Assembly: GCA_032207245.1 (NCBI GenBank)
Contig: CM063500.1
Coordinates: 20,404,024 to 20,468,023 of the forward strand
Length of the DNA stretch: 64,000 nt
Source: Pardosa pseudoannulata
Taxonomy: Eukaryota; Arthropoda; Arachnida; Araneae; Lycosidae
Direction: 5' to 3'
The first letter of the stretch is position 1, and each line of letters starts with the position of its first letter. Both the position numbers and the translations under genes were made by a program. Below, one piece after another: positions 1 through 10,422 of this stretch. The notes beneath the pieces were generated by a model. The model was not told the DNA's origin. It made no database searches and saw only the letters and a program-made list of their open reading frames with translations.

Positions 1-25
1 TTATATTTCTACTATCTGCTATGCA

Positions 26-1694
26 ATGAAGCTTATAACAAGTAATAACATAGTAAAGGTACTTGTTATTCCCATAATATTGTTATCTATTGCTGAAGCA
101 TATCTCTTAACTGAAGTGATTGCAGTAGTAAGTAACTTACAGAAATATCTTGCGGAGACAGAAAAGACGAGCAATTTGAATTCCTTGGTTCTTGCATATG
201 CTTATACACCAACACTACACTATCTTACAGAACTCATCAATAATGTTTTGATTCATTTTACAATACAGAGTGTGATAAGACAATCTGTAAAAGAATTAAC
301 AACGGAATACATGTCTATAAATTATGAGAAATATCACCAGCTTGGTTCTGGACAGATTCAATCTCTCATTCAGCGTCGAACAATAGCCGTGTCTGACTTT
401 TTGGAGGTATTAATATGCGGAGTATTCAAGAACTTGTGTTATGTCCTTTCTGCCTTTGGAAAAATCCGGAGTGAAGTTGACGAGAGTGTGTTCTGGGGAA
501 ACATAGCCATTTTTGTTGGGTATTTGATATCAGTGCACTTTGTTTTAAAATTAAGAGCGAGTATGAGACTTAAGCAGAATGAAATGTACAACACGGTTTC
601 TAATAAGTCTTACAATATTCTTGTGAATTATGATGTTATAAAGGCATACAACCGGGAGGGGTATGAGGTAGATAGATTAGATGGTGTATTGGACAATCTT
701 ATGTACAGGGATCTTCTTATAATATCACTACGTCTTTTACAACCTTCTTCCAGAAGGTTGGTATTGTCATTCCTAATACGGCTATAATCTATCTTGCCTT
801 TAAAGGCATTTATTTCAATAAATTGTGCAGTCACAAGAACTACACCTTGTACAACGGATTGTTCTTATCCTTAAAGAGTATCATAGCAAATATAACGGGA
901 GACATGATGAAGACCAGTCAACATCTAACTGATCTTGCAGACTCTAAGATTCAAGATGATCGTTGGATGATAATATGAAAGGTGTGAAAATGATGAGATT
1001 TAGAAAATCTATCGTATTTAAAGATGTTTCTCTTGAAATAAACCAGAAGCTTCTTTTTTCAGATGTAAATTTTAAGATTGAAAAAGGAGAAAAAGTGGCT
1101 ATTATTGGTAAAAATGGAGTAGGAAAGTCTTCATTTATAAATATTTTATTAAGGTTTAGGGAACATGGTAGAAGTATTTACATAGATGGTGTGGATACCA
1201 GACATATTAGGAAATCATCTCAGAGAGAGATGATTTCTTATGTATCACAAAATCCAAGCATAAGTGAAGGTACTGTTATGGAGAATTTGGAATATGGTAG
1301 ACCCGGCATAAAGAAGCAGGAAATTAAGGATTTGTGTTCTGAATACGGAACACATGAAATATTTTCCAGTCTGGAAAATGGATATTTAACAGAAGTTGGA
1401 GAAATGGGAAAATTCCTTAGTGGAGGACAGAGACAAAGACTTAGTTTTATGAGAGGAGTCATAAAAAATGGGGATATTTTTATTTTTGATGAACCTACAT
1501 CGAATTTGGATAAAAAGTCGGAAGTAGAAATGGTGTCTTATATTTTTAATAAGTTGAATGATAAGACGTCTATAATTATTTTACATAATTTAGAATTTTT
1601 ACCAAAGTTTGACAAGATTTTGGGAGTTTCTAAAGGAACCGTGAAGATTTACCAGACATATGATGAATATTTAAAGGATGCGCATTTATATTAA
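26..1694 (+). CDS. ABC half-transporter (ABCB/Atm1-like), frame broken twice, 5' end uncertain
   Basis: This is an ATP-driven membrane exporter of the half-transporter type, one transmembrane domain followed by one ATPase domain. The first segment (26 to about 735) has several hydrophobic helices and a coupling-helix-like stretch (VIKAYNREGYEVDRLD). It continues in a second frame from about 739 to 960 and a third from 963. The ATPase part has Walker A GKNGVGKSS, Q-loop SYVSQ, signature LSGGQRQRLS, Walker B IFIFDEPTSNLD and an H-loop histidine (IILHN), so the catalytic residues are complete. Both breaks look like loss of one base. The reading frame is open back to the window edge, so the true start may lie outside; ATG 26 is the first ATG. 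The ABCB/Atm1 assignment comes from domain order; substrate and membrane (plasma membrane or mitosome) are not evident. Confidence 0.82.
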
Positions 1695-2429
1695 ATGATT
1701 AAATATATGTATGTAATTTAATAAAAGATTATTGTTGTGGCAAGGATGATATATCCAAGGGAGATGGCATGTAGAACATTTGCACTGGCCCGTGTTTAAT
1801 TCCACATCTTTTATGGACAACTTGTCTAGTCGAATCTTCCTTTAAGTAAAGATTTATTTTTACAGGGGGGAGTTCTGGAATCAGACATGATGTTTATTTA
1901 AAAGTACAACCGTCACAATAAATCAAAGAACACTATTAACTCCTACTTGTTAGATATTTATTAACTCTTTAGTATCTTAACTAACAGTTTTAAAGTTAAG
2001 TATGGAATATTTTTTAATAAAATCTACTTTATAAGCCAATAGTTGTGACAAAACGTCAGTGATAATTTTTTAATAAGACAAATTAAAAATATATTAATAG
2101 AAGATTATTCTCAAATAGTCTGTTCTAATATATTAATAGAAGATTATTCTCAAATAGTCTGTGCTAATATATTTTCGACTGTTATACTAGATCTAAAGTG
2201 TCTAAAAGCTTACTACTTTGTCGTAAATTAATTATTAAAAATTTTTATCACTTCCCATGACTCTTGTGTCACTGTTAAATATGGAAAATAAGTAGACTTG
2301 GAAGCAACTTCCTAATAAGCTTGTGTATTTCAACAAATAAAATCCCATTTAACACATATTGCAGCATCTTAAAATAACACATATTGAAGCATCTTAAAAT
2401 AACACATATTGAAGCATCTTAAAATTAAT
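1695..2429. other. Intergenic region with two small direct repeats
   Basis: No gene was found between the ABC transporter and eL18. A 39-base unit is repeated twice at 2091-2168, and a unit containing acacatattg and agcatcttaaa is repeated three times at about 2355-2425, immediately downstream of the eL18 stop. The stretch 1740-1890 is more GC-rich than its surroundings but has no convincing open frame or tRNA fold that I can see. Confidence 0.5.
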
Positions 2430-3011
2430 TTATTCTTTAACAGCCTTATTGCTACTCTTTCTACCCTTCATTCTGATACGCTTCTCACCTCCTCTTCTCT
2501 TCTTACTGGCCCTTGGGAGTGTCTCAGATCCCTTCTTACCTGGTGCCCTTCCCCAGAATTTTGCACTCTTCCTTCTGGATCTGTCCCCTTGGACCAAAAT
2601 AACATTTTCCAGTTTAGGTGCTACTTTAAAAAGTTCATCAAGAGTATAAAACATTCCATTTCCTTTCTCAAGTTTTTGTTGTACAGATCTAGACCATTTT
2701 AAAGCAACAATTCTCATGGGTGGTAATGTCACCATTCTCTCATCATCAAGTACTTTACCAACAACAACAGCAACTTTTTCTGTGTCACCATTAAGCTTTT
2801 CTACTATCTCTGATATCTTCACGGCTGGTCTGTCCTTTTGCGACATGGTAAGACGCTTCGCAATTCTTTTTATATCATCAATAGACGAATTCTTTGCAAC
2901 TCTAATATAGAAGTCTGCAAGTGATTGCAATAACATATTTGGTGATCTCAATTTCTTCCTCCTAATTATTGTCGATCTTGGCACAAATGTTTTCTTAAAT
3001 GTTACAGACAT
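2430..3011 (-). CDS. RPL18: Large-subunit ribosomal protein eL18
   Basis: Component of the 60S ribosomal subunit, 193 residues, close to the usual eukaryotic eL18 length. Family features seen are the N-terminal block [20 protein letters not shown], the central [15 protein letters not shown] followed by [10 protein letters not shown], and the C-terminal [12 protein letters not shown] with a basic tail. The frame is intact. The start is supported by a C run: on the coding strand CCCC lies three bases before the ATG. It is transcribed divergently from the aminopeptidase about 140 bases away. No intron is apparent near the 5' end, although ribosomal protein genes are where microsporidian introns are most often found. 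Confidence 0.93.
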   Translation of the reverse strand: MSVTFKKTFVPRSTIIRRKKLRSPNMLLQSLADFYIRVAKNSSIDDIKRIAKRLTMSQKDRPAVKISEIVEKLNGDTEKVAVVVGKVLDDERMVTLPPMRIVALKWSRSVQQKLEKGNGMFYTLDELFKVAPKLENVILVQGDRSRRKSAKFWGRAPGKKGSETLPRASKKRRGGEKRIRMKGRKSSNKAVKE

Positions 3012-3148
3012 ATTGGGGCAAAAAAAATAAAAAAAATAAAATGGCTTCTTTTATGTGAATACAAAACTTTTTTCTGTATCTGTTTCCACAATCTGATTAT
3101 TGTAAAACACAGACGCTTGAATATAAAAAGTCTGATTTTTTGAAAACA

Positions 3149-5651
3149 ATGAATTTTTTATTTCAAGTTGCCAGTTTTTTAAGTGTTAAAGCAAAAAGTG
3201 TAACAGCAGAAGACAACATTATTCCTCTTCACTACGATCTTAGTTTTACAATTAAACCAGAAGGATTTGAAAGTGTGGCTCATATACACATAGATGTCAC
3301 TAAAAGTGTCAACTACTTAGAAATAAATTCACAGGAATTGGATATCGAATACGCAATGCTTTTGGATGGCCAGGATGAATACACCGGACAAGTATCATCG
3401 GTGTCGATAGACACCGTAAAAAATATCATTTTATATTTTAATGGAGGCAAACAAGCTTTATATTTTAAAAATTAAATACAAAGGAAAATATTCAGAGCAG
3501 ATGGATGGTCTATATGTAAGCAGCCACAATGGAAAACTTATATACTCCACCCATTTTGAAGCAACTTCGGCAAGAAAAGCCTTTCCTTGTTTTGATCGAC
3601 CAGATTTAAAATCTACTTTTAAACTGAAAATAACAGCACCAGAAGAGAATACTGTTCTGTCAAACTCGTCCCTGGCCGAAAAAAAGCCAGAACACGTACA
3701 TATTTAACACAACCAAAAGAATGTCGACGTATTTAGTGGCATTTGTAGTGGGGAAATTTGAATATGCACAGACATCATCATCTAGAAATATTCCTATTCG
3801 TGTATACGCAGATAAAACAGACATAGAATTTGCCTCTTTTGCACTTAATGTAGCAAGAGAGGCCTTGGACTTTTTTGAATTGTATTTTAATATTCCATAT
3901 CCTTTTCCCAAGCTGGACCTTATAGCCATACCAGCCTTCGCAATGGGCGCCATGGAAAACTGGGGACTGGTGACATTTAGAATGTCTTCGTTACTTTATA
4001 ATAAAAAAACAGACAACATAAATTCAAAGTTGGTTGTCTTGGAGACGGTGTGCCATGAAATAGCACACATGTGGTTTGGTAATTTAGTCACAATGAAATG
4101 GTGGAATGATCTTTGGCTAAATGAAGGGTTTGCTACCTGGGCATCAGCTATGGCCATCCACAACCTACCAAAAAATTTGATAGATTTCGATATATGGACA
4201 AATTTTATAAATGAAGACTTAGACTACGGACTAGAATACGACGCACTTCGTTCTACTCATCCCATTGCCGTTGATGTGAGAAATCCGGCGGAAATTAACC
4301 AAATATTTGATCATATTTCATATAACAAAGGTGCATCAATCATAAGAATGATCGAGCATCATGTAGGACATGAATCTTTTAGATCAGGAATCCAACAATA
4401 TATGTCAAAGTACTCGTACTCTAATGCATCATCTTCTGATCTGTTTGCATTCCAAAAACAACAAACCAACATCACCAAGATGGTCAATTCATGGATTTAC
4501 CAAGAAGGTTTTCCGTTAATAAATATTTCTGAAGAAAACGGAAAATTAAAAATCAAACAGTCTCGTTTTCTTAGTGGAATAAATAAAACAGACAACCAAA
4601 TGTGGATTATTCCCCTTAGTGTACAATTTGGAGACAAACCCTTACGAAAGTATGTATTAGATAAAAAAGAAATGAACATATTAAAAGAAGATGATATTTA
4701 TAAATTTAATATACACAATACTGGTGTATACAGAGTAAAATATTCTAAAGAAATGTTTGAAAATATATTTCGATCTTATACAACAAGTAAAGAAAGGTTG
4801 AATTTAATAAACGATCTTTTTGCACTGGCTTATGGTCATTATGTAGATATAAAATGGGCCATAAAGTTGATTAAAAATGACGTGTCGTTTGATAATTTTG
4901 AAATTCTTAAAACAGTATTACACCAGCTAAAGAAATTGTATGGGATATATTATGATGATTTAGATAACAGAGAATACATTAAGCATGTGTTTCAAAACAT
5001 AATAAGTAAAGATTTACAGAATTTTAATTTAAAAGTTGAAGGAGAACTATTATCTGATAAACTACGCAATGGATTAATTTTGTCATTTGGTGTATTTTTT
5101 GAAGGATAAAAATACAATAAAATCCCTGGAAAAATACTATGATGACTTTAAAAGCAAGGACGGGGGTATTTGTCCAGATTATACACTTTCTATGTTCAGT
5201 TCTGTTGTAGAAGAAAAATTTGAAGAAATTTTAAATTTTTCAAAGATCTCTAATATTCTAAATATCAAGATTATGGCTATAAAAGCACTGGGCGGAGTTA
5301 GAAACTTAAAAAATCTGAATAAGCTTCTCAATTCTTATTGTGAATTTGATAGACAAGACCTGATTTATCTTTTTTCAGGACTATCAACAAATTATGAACA
5401 CAAAGAAAAAAATTATTCTTTTTTTTATAGAACATTATAAACAAATTAAAGAATACATTAATAACGACAGTATTTTGAATTCATCAATGAGTTATATACT
5501 CTGTGGTGTATCAGATACGAAGCTTGTTTATAGAATCAGTACATTTTTGAGAAAGATTAGCCATGAAGGTAGTGAGAGAACAGTGAATAAAATTTTAGAA
5601 TACAACGAAAACGTGCTAAAATTCCGTCAAAAGAATAAAAAACTTTATTAA
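3149..5651 (+). CDS. M1-family zinc aminopeptidase, frame broken four times
   Basis: Zinc metallopeptidase that removes N-terminal residues from peptides (gluzincin M1, aminopeptidase N / puromycin-sensitive type). The substrate-binding motif GAMENWG lies near 3943 and the zinc site HEIAH near 4054, with the third ligand glutamate in LNEGFATW. An N-terminal beta domain (HYDLSFTIKPEGF) and a C-terminal helical ERAP1-like region are both present, about 830 residues, a normal length. The first stretch is hydrophobic enough to be a weak signal peptide. Breaks at about 3460, 3685, 5095 and 5405 all move the frame the same way, and each sits at or near an A or T run (for example seven A at 3680), so one extra base per run is the simplest reading. 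ATG 3149 is preferred to an upstream TTG. No CCC signal precedes it. Confidence 0.9.
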
Positions 5652-5672
5652 AATTCTACGGAAAAGCCCGTT

Positions 5673-6709
5673 TCATTTACTAAGGGAATATTTTGCTTCC
5701 GTGGGCACATCATCCTCTTCGAATATGCCATCATTCATTTCTAAAGGATAAATACTAAAATCTTCGTTATGAATAAGTTTTTTGTGATCTTTTAAGCTAA
5801 TTGTAATAAAGCAGAAGGACTCCTTACTTTCGAATGTATCTGTAGTGGGAGAGATGCATTTTATAAAATCCTTAGAAACCAACAGATTTTCACCCAAAGA
5901 ACGTCTAACTACTTTACAGTCAAACTTAACGTTAAAAACCCGTTTCACGTTTTTTAACGTTGCAATCTTAAACTTATTTATTATATCATAATCTTCTATT
6001 TTTATATTTCCTACTTTTCCCCTTTCACAGACATCTTTAACGGCCTTTATGTTTCCATATCTAATTACTTTCTCTTTTAACAGATTCAAAAGTAGAATAG
6101 AAGACGTCCTAATGTCATAATAACACCTCGATCCGCAGAGCAGAACATGTGTTACGCAATATATGTTAAGACTGTATTTTTTTATCACCTCCTTCTCCCA
6201 TATTTAAAAATTCAATCATGTTTAATAAATGTGCTGCTATAAAAAACATAGAAAGTGCATTATGCTTAACAACTGAGTCTCCTGTATCAATATGAGACAG
6301 TTTATCATTCCTGACGATATATGCGGATAACGTATTAGGCATGATTGTACTAGGAAGATCTTTTCCGCAACTCTTTAAATTTATCTTAAAATAATTCTTA
6401 CCGATTATCCCATTCCTCATGTATTTGCTTATCAATGTTAAAATATTCTTTTTTCTCTTTATAATCGCACCCACTTAGAACCTTAATAAAGCATTCCACG
6501 CCCTTTTCTTGTTTAACCATGGTGGAATTTTCTTGAATTGAAATATCGTTTTTCGCGTCCCTGGAAGCTGCTTCTACATATGCATAATACTCTAATATAT
6601 ATTTTGCACTATCTCTACAGAATTTGCGAATACAAAATGAAATGTTCTCATTCGCTCTAAAGTTTGCATCAGCGAATAAAAACGGTGTAAGATATAATAA
6701 AATTTGCAT
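5673..6709 (-). CDS. Orphan protein with apparent signal peptide, frame broken twice
   Basis: I do not recognise this protein. About 345 residues are encoded in three frame segments (6709-6398, about 6420-6180 and 6188-5673). The N terminus, MQILLYLTPFLFADA, has the shape of a cleavable signal peptide, so the product may enter the secretory pathway. The body is mixed charged and hydrophobic with scattered cysteines and no motif I can assign. One break lies in a run of seven A near 6180, the other near 6410. CCCCC ends four bases before the ATG, which supports this start. It is convergent with the aminopeptidase, and the two stop codons are about 20 bases apart. It could be a spore wall, polar tube or other secreted protein, but nothing in the sequence decides this. 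Confidence 0.55.
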
Positions 6710-7348
6710 TTGAGGGGGTATAAGATATTTTTAAATATTTTGTTCTAGCCAAGTGTTCTATCGTCATCTCTTGGTAAGAAGGAGTGTAAAATATTATAAA
6801 TATTTGCATTAAAATCCTCCGTTTAGTAAAAATAATTAAATCCGTTTTTAAGTCGCCAATCGATTAATCGAGTATAAAAGATTGTCTTTTTAAACACGAT
6901 ATTTACGGGGAAAACACTTCCTTTGAAAATTTTTATATAAAAAATCTATTTTGTAATAATTTGCTCAAGAAAAACATTTTATATTTGTTAGACATATTCA
7001 AGATAAGAGTTACTTATATATATATGAGAGGACACTCACAACAATACTAAATAAATCTAGTGTGCTTTACCATTTATCGATGAAAAACACGTGTAATTTT
7101 TGAGTGTGTTGATTATAAATATCTGCCTGTGTTGTGTTTTACTGTACGTTGAGACTTCAAATGATCTCAGACAAAGAAATAGCACAAAGCTGTTTAGATT
7201 TCTTCTGTACTTTTACCCCACATATTGGATAATAAATAGACTGGATATGAAAAGCATGCAAATCACTCTTATTGATGTTTAAATGTGAATGTCGGGTGTT
7301 GTCTGTGTACATAAATGTGGCATTTTTTTGACGGGAGCCTCCCGAAGT
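6710..7348. other. AT-rich intergenic region
   Basis: There is no supported gene here. A 60-codon open frame at 7100-7282 on the plus strand starts only at TTG and has no recognisable features, so it is not annotated. A short TA dinucleotide run lies near 7017-7024. Confidence 0.4.
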
Positions 7349-7379
7349 TCAAGTATCCCTCAATGATACTTCGGCCCGT
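7331..7379. other. GC-rich nested stem-loop
   Basis: Unusually GC-rich for this window. ACGGG (7331-7335) can pair with CCCGT (7375-7379), and CCGAAG (7342-7347) with CTTCGG (7369-7374), giving an 11-bp stem with a six-base bulge. Alternative pairings exist: AAGTATC (7351-7357) with GATACTT (7365-7371), and the palindrome GGGAGCCTCCC (7333-7343). It lies at the 3' end of the small minus-strand frame 7349-7516 and is followed on that strand by an A run. It could be a structured RNA, an mRNA 3' element or a transposon end. Confidence 0.4.
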
Positions 7380-7516
7380 GTACGTATATATACTAAATCC
7401 TTTATTAGAGTACCCTCTGGTACTGTTACGCTGCTCCTCTCGGCCGTCCTCACATCCCTTGCCCTAGCCTCTCTCTCCATGCTAGTCATTTCCTGTGTGT
7501 TGATCTTATTCTTCAT
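7349..7516 (-). CDS. Possible 55-residue basic protein
   Basis: A short frame with clearly higher GC than its surroundings. It encodes a charged, arginine- and glutamate-rich protein, for example EREARARD and KDLVYIRTRAEV. CCCC occurs about 23 bases before the ATG, further than usual in this window. I do not recognise the product. The last third overlaps the stem-loop at 7331-7379, and an opposite-strand frame (ATG 7363) also has a nearby CCC, so the DNA may instead be a structured RNA. The case for coding rests on composition and an uninterrupted frame only. Confidence 0.3.
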   Translation of the reverse strand: MKNKINTQEMTSMEREARARDVRTAERSSVTVPEGTLIKDLVYIRTRAEVSLRDT

Positions 7517-8594
7517 AATTAATTATTTTTTTTGTTGGGGTGTCATTTTTTTTATTTAAATAAGGAAATTCCAATGTGGTAATTTTACCACAATCAATAA
7601 AATTGTTTTTTTTATCCGGTTAACAAATTTTTTTTCAATGGGATTAATTTATGCATACAAAATATTTTTAAACTAACTCTATTAACAGGCCGACAGCCAG
7701 TTTTTTGTATAAAAATATTGAATCCAGTTTTGGTAATAAAATGGTATCAAAAGATAAATTATTTAACATAGGATAGTATTTGTAACTACAATTCTCATTT
7801 TAACAGACAATACAACATTTGTTGAATTTTTTACAATTGTTAATTTGAATTATTTTCTTAGATCTGGAACTGAATGGTTATTAGCAAGGGTTTTTTTTTT
7901 ATTATTCAGTATTTATGCAATAAAGATAAAATTTATAGTTTCAGTATCAGTTATTTTCTATATAGAACACATCTAAATTAAAAACAACATAATCGTGTGT
8001 ATTTAAAAGATCATTTACATAATCAAACAGGATGAATAAAAGAAGACAGACAACATAATAAAATGATGGTCAGCTTAGTTAGTATCAAATTTATTTTTAA
8101 TTATAAAGACACACCAAGTAAAAAATTAACCAGCAAATATCTGTGTTCTACTAAACAAGATATTATTTAGAATATATGTCGGTATGTATATGAGTTAGTA
8201 TGGCTTGTAAATCAATCACGAATAAGGAATTGATTTGACTGTAATCCTTTTAAATAATTATTCTAAAATAAACACATGTTTGATTCCAACAGTATGTCAA
8301 TTAATTAAATCGAGTAACTAACACATATAACATGAAACAAGACACCACATTGATTATAAGAAATCTACTCAAACATAAAAATATTTGTATTTAATATCAA
8401 CCTACTTTTAATAGTCACAAGATCTAGTGCTTTTCAGAGTTAAATGAATAAGAAGATTATAGGTGTGTTGATTCTATTATTTTACTACACCCGAATATTC
8501 CTTGTGCATACAAAGACGATTAGAAAAATTGTTTGTGTACACAAACAATTATTTTTGCCTTGTTTGTTTATTACTGACACAAAAAGACCCTACA
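7517..8594. other. Long AT-rich intergenic region
   Basis: About 1.1 kb with homopolymer runs and no open frame, repeat family or RNA that I can support. It ends at the start signal of the light-chain gene. A TTG- or ATG-initiated extension of the downstream frame (ATG at 8444 or 8502) is not favoured because the CCC signal and family homology both point to ATG 8595. Confidence 0.4.
8588..8590 (+). promoter_or_regulatory. CCC start signal of the light-chain gene
   Basis: CCC lies four bases before ATG 8595, which is also where similarity to myosin regulatory light chains begins. It rules out the longer upstream start at 8502. Confidence 0.6.
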
Positions 8595-9053
8595 ATGAAC
8601 AGAAGGACACGAAGACAAAGTTCAAATATTTTCCACATGCTTGGTAAAAATCAAATCGTAGAATTACGTGAAACATTCAGCATATTAGATTCTAATAGTG
8701 ATGGACTTATAACAAAGGATGATTTAGAGAACTTTCTAGACTCTATTGGCAGTCCTTTTACTCAGCAGGAAGTGGATGATATGATGAGGGAGATGGGAAA
8801 TTCATTCTCGTTTATGACATTTATTACGATGATAGGAGAGAAGCTCAGTACCACAGACACCGAGACATCCATAAGAGCATCTCTGCTGCATTTTAAAAAA
8901 GAAGAAGATCTTAGGAAGTGGTTAAGTAGTGGAGAGGATGGCATTTCTGAATCGGACATGAATATTTTACTGAGGGGATGTACAGAAAATGGAAGAGTGA
9001 ATGTTGACAAGTTGACATCAAAGATCAAGTATGGAGAGATTATTCACGAGTAA
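8595..9053 (+). CDS. Myosin regulatory light chain-like EF-hand protein
   Basis: 152 residues of the calmodulin/myosin light chain superfamily. The N terminus RRQSSNIFHML matches the phosphorylatable serine region of myosin regulatory light chains, and SFMTFITMIGEKL corresponds to the conserved FTMFLTMFGEKL-type segment. Only the first EF-hand has a good calcium loop (DSNSDGLITKDD); later hands are degenerate, as is usual for regulatory light chains. The expected role is to bind the IQ motif of a class II-type myosin heavy chain and regulate it in cytokinesis or motility. The frame is intact. It stands alone between long AT-rich spacers. A divergent calmodulin or centrin is possible, but the RxxS motif and spacing favour a light chain. 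Confidence 0.78.
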   Translation: MNRRTRRQSSNIFHMLGKNQIVELRETFSILDSNSDGLITKDDLENFLDSIGSPFTQQEVDDMMREMGNSFSFMTFITMIGEKLSTTDTETSIRASLLHFKKEEDLRKWLSSGEDGISESDMNILLRGCTENGRVNVDKLTSKIKYGEIIHE

Positions 9054-9289
9054 ATTTTTTCACTAAAAATTAATTTCTTCACAAGTAAAATTTTTACTAA
9101 AAATAAATTAAGAATTTAGGATGACAGAATATGTCATCCATTCTGTTATACTTCATGATAAGACAGAAGTCACAATAAATAGAACACATTTCCCTTGAGC
9201 ATCCCTTTTGATTTCCGGAAATACTGGTTTATTGAAAATAAATAATTTAATAACTGGTTATCTAGTAAAAAAAGGCAGTAGAAACCAGT

Positions 9290-9460
9290 TGAAGCAAGGT
9301 AATAAGTAAAATAGATAAGTTGAAGCAAGGTAATAAGTAAAATAGATAAGTTGAAGCAAGTTAATAAGTAAATAAGTTGAAGCAAGTTAATAAATAAATA
9401 GATAAGTTGAAGCAAGTTAATAAGTAAAATAGATAAGTTGAAGCAAGTTAATAGACTAAA
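9290..9460. repeat. Minisatellite, unit about 31 bases
   Basis: Five or more imperfect head-to-tail copies of a unit built on gttgaagcaa and gtaataagtaaaatagataa, with one shorter copy. It occupies the 3' spacer shared by the convergent light-chain and Nup54-like genes. Open frames across it are repeat artefacts. Confidence 0.75.
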
Positions 9461-9505
9461 AATATCACTTTATTAAACAAATCTACCCCAACATTCAATC
9501 ACCAA

Positions 9506-10105
9506 TCACAACTTGTTGATATTCGCATATAAAAAAGACTTCTTTTCGTGCTCATACAAATCTTCATCAATCTTCTCAAGAAGTTTCAACATGTTTTCCT
9601 TCATCTCAATAAGATACATCAGAATGTCCTTTCTTTTATCAACAACTTCATATTGCACTTCTTTTACATCAACATTGATTCTATCAATGTCATCCATCAT
9701 ACTACAATTCCTCCACTTGTCTCTGTACTTGTTGTACATACTGTGCACTACTTTTCTATACACTAGTAGCAAATTATATATTTTATTTCTTATCTTGTCT
9801 TCTTTTAACTTCAACTCATCTATCTTATCTTGTACATAATTGTACGACAAGTTCAACTTCTTTGCCAGCTCTAGCTGCTCATTCCGTCTTTGTTCAACTT
9901 CTTTCCCTTTAAGTAGCACAGGCATGAGAGACTTGTCTTTTTTAAGCGACTTGTACCACAACTCATCAGGAAAATCAAAGGGTTTTCCGTATTGCCCGTC
10001 TGTCTTGTTATAAAACACAAATTTGAATTTATAGAACGGAGAAGAAGGATCATAAGCCTTTTCTATGTTTTCTATCATTGCCAGCAATTCTTGTTCCTTG
10101 TTCAT
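9506..10105 (-). CDS. Nup54/Nup57-like nucleoporin
   Basis: 199 residues. The N-terminal part DPSSPFYKFKFVFYNK resembles the start of the alpha-helical region of Nup54/Nup57, a channel nucleoporin of the Nsp1-Nup57-Nup49 complex. The remainder is predicted long helix and coiled coil (for example KKLNLSYNYVQDKIDELKLK). No FG-repeat region is present, so the protein would be just the anchoring coiled-coil part, consistent with microsporidian trimming. A run of six C directly abuts the ATG and supports the start. The frame is intact. The assignment comes from recalled family features only; another coiled-coil protein remains possible. Confidence 0.55.
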   Translation of the reverse strand: MNKEQELLAMIENIEKAYDPSSPFYKFKFVFYNKTDGQYGKPFDFPDELWYKSLKKDKSLMPVLLKGKEVEQRRNEQLELAKKLNLSYNYVQDKIDELKLKEDKIRNKIYNLLLVYRKVVHSMYNKYRDKWRNCSMMDDIDRINVDVKEVQYEVVDKRKDILMYLIEMKENMLKLLEKIDEDLYEHEKKSFLYANINKL

Positions 10106-10261
10106 GGGGGGTAGAAAATGAAGATTTGTGAGGGAATCAAGTTATTAATTTCCATGGACATGAATTACCACTTTTGTAGAAAATATTGTCAGTAGTGTTT
10201 TACTTGTAAATGTTTCCACAAAAGTAAGTGTGATAATCAAGAAAATTTATAAAGCATTTCT

Positions 10262-10382
10262 ATTCTCACACACACACAATTAAATTCTCACACACAATTA
10301 AATTCTCATACACACAATTAAATTCTCACACACAATTAAATTCTCATACACACAATTAAATTCTCACACACAATTAAATTCT
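10262..10382. repeat. Minisatellite with acacac and aattaaattctc units
   Basis: Six tandem copies of roughly 19-23 bases, alternating two variants (with ctcacac or ctcatac). It lies in the divergent promoter space between the Nup54-like gene and the ankyrin gene, ending about 40 bases before ATG 10423. Confidence 0.75.
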
Positions 10383-10422
10383 CCTTCTTGTTTTTCTTAA
10401 TTTTGGTGGAAATTTTGTCCCG

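Noticed and set aside
2449..2910. Plus-strand frames over eL18
   Set aside because: Antisense shadows of the ribosomal protein gene.
7100..7282. 60-codon hydrophobic frame
   Set aside because: It begins only at TTG, has no CCC signal and no recognisable features.
9513..9839. Plus-strand frames within the Nup54-like gene
   Set aside because: Antisense shadows of a well-supported minus-strand coding region; serine- and phenylalanine-rich translations typical of shadows.
10262..10382. CRISPR-like array
   Set aside because: Units are contiguous with no unique spacers, in a eukaryotic gene context; it is an ordinary minisatellite.
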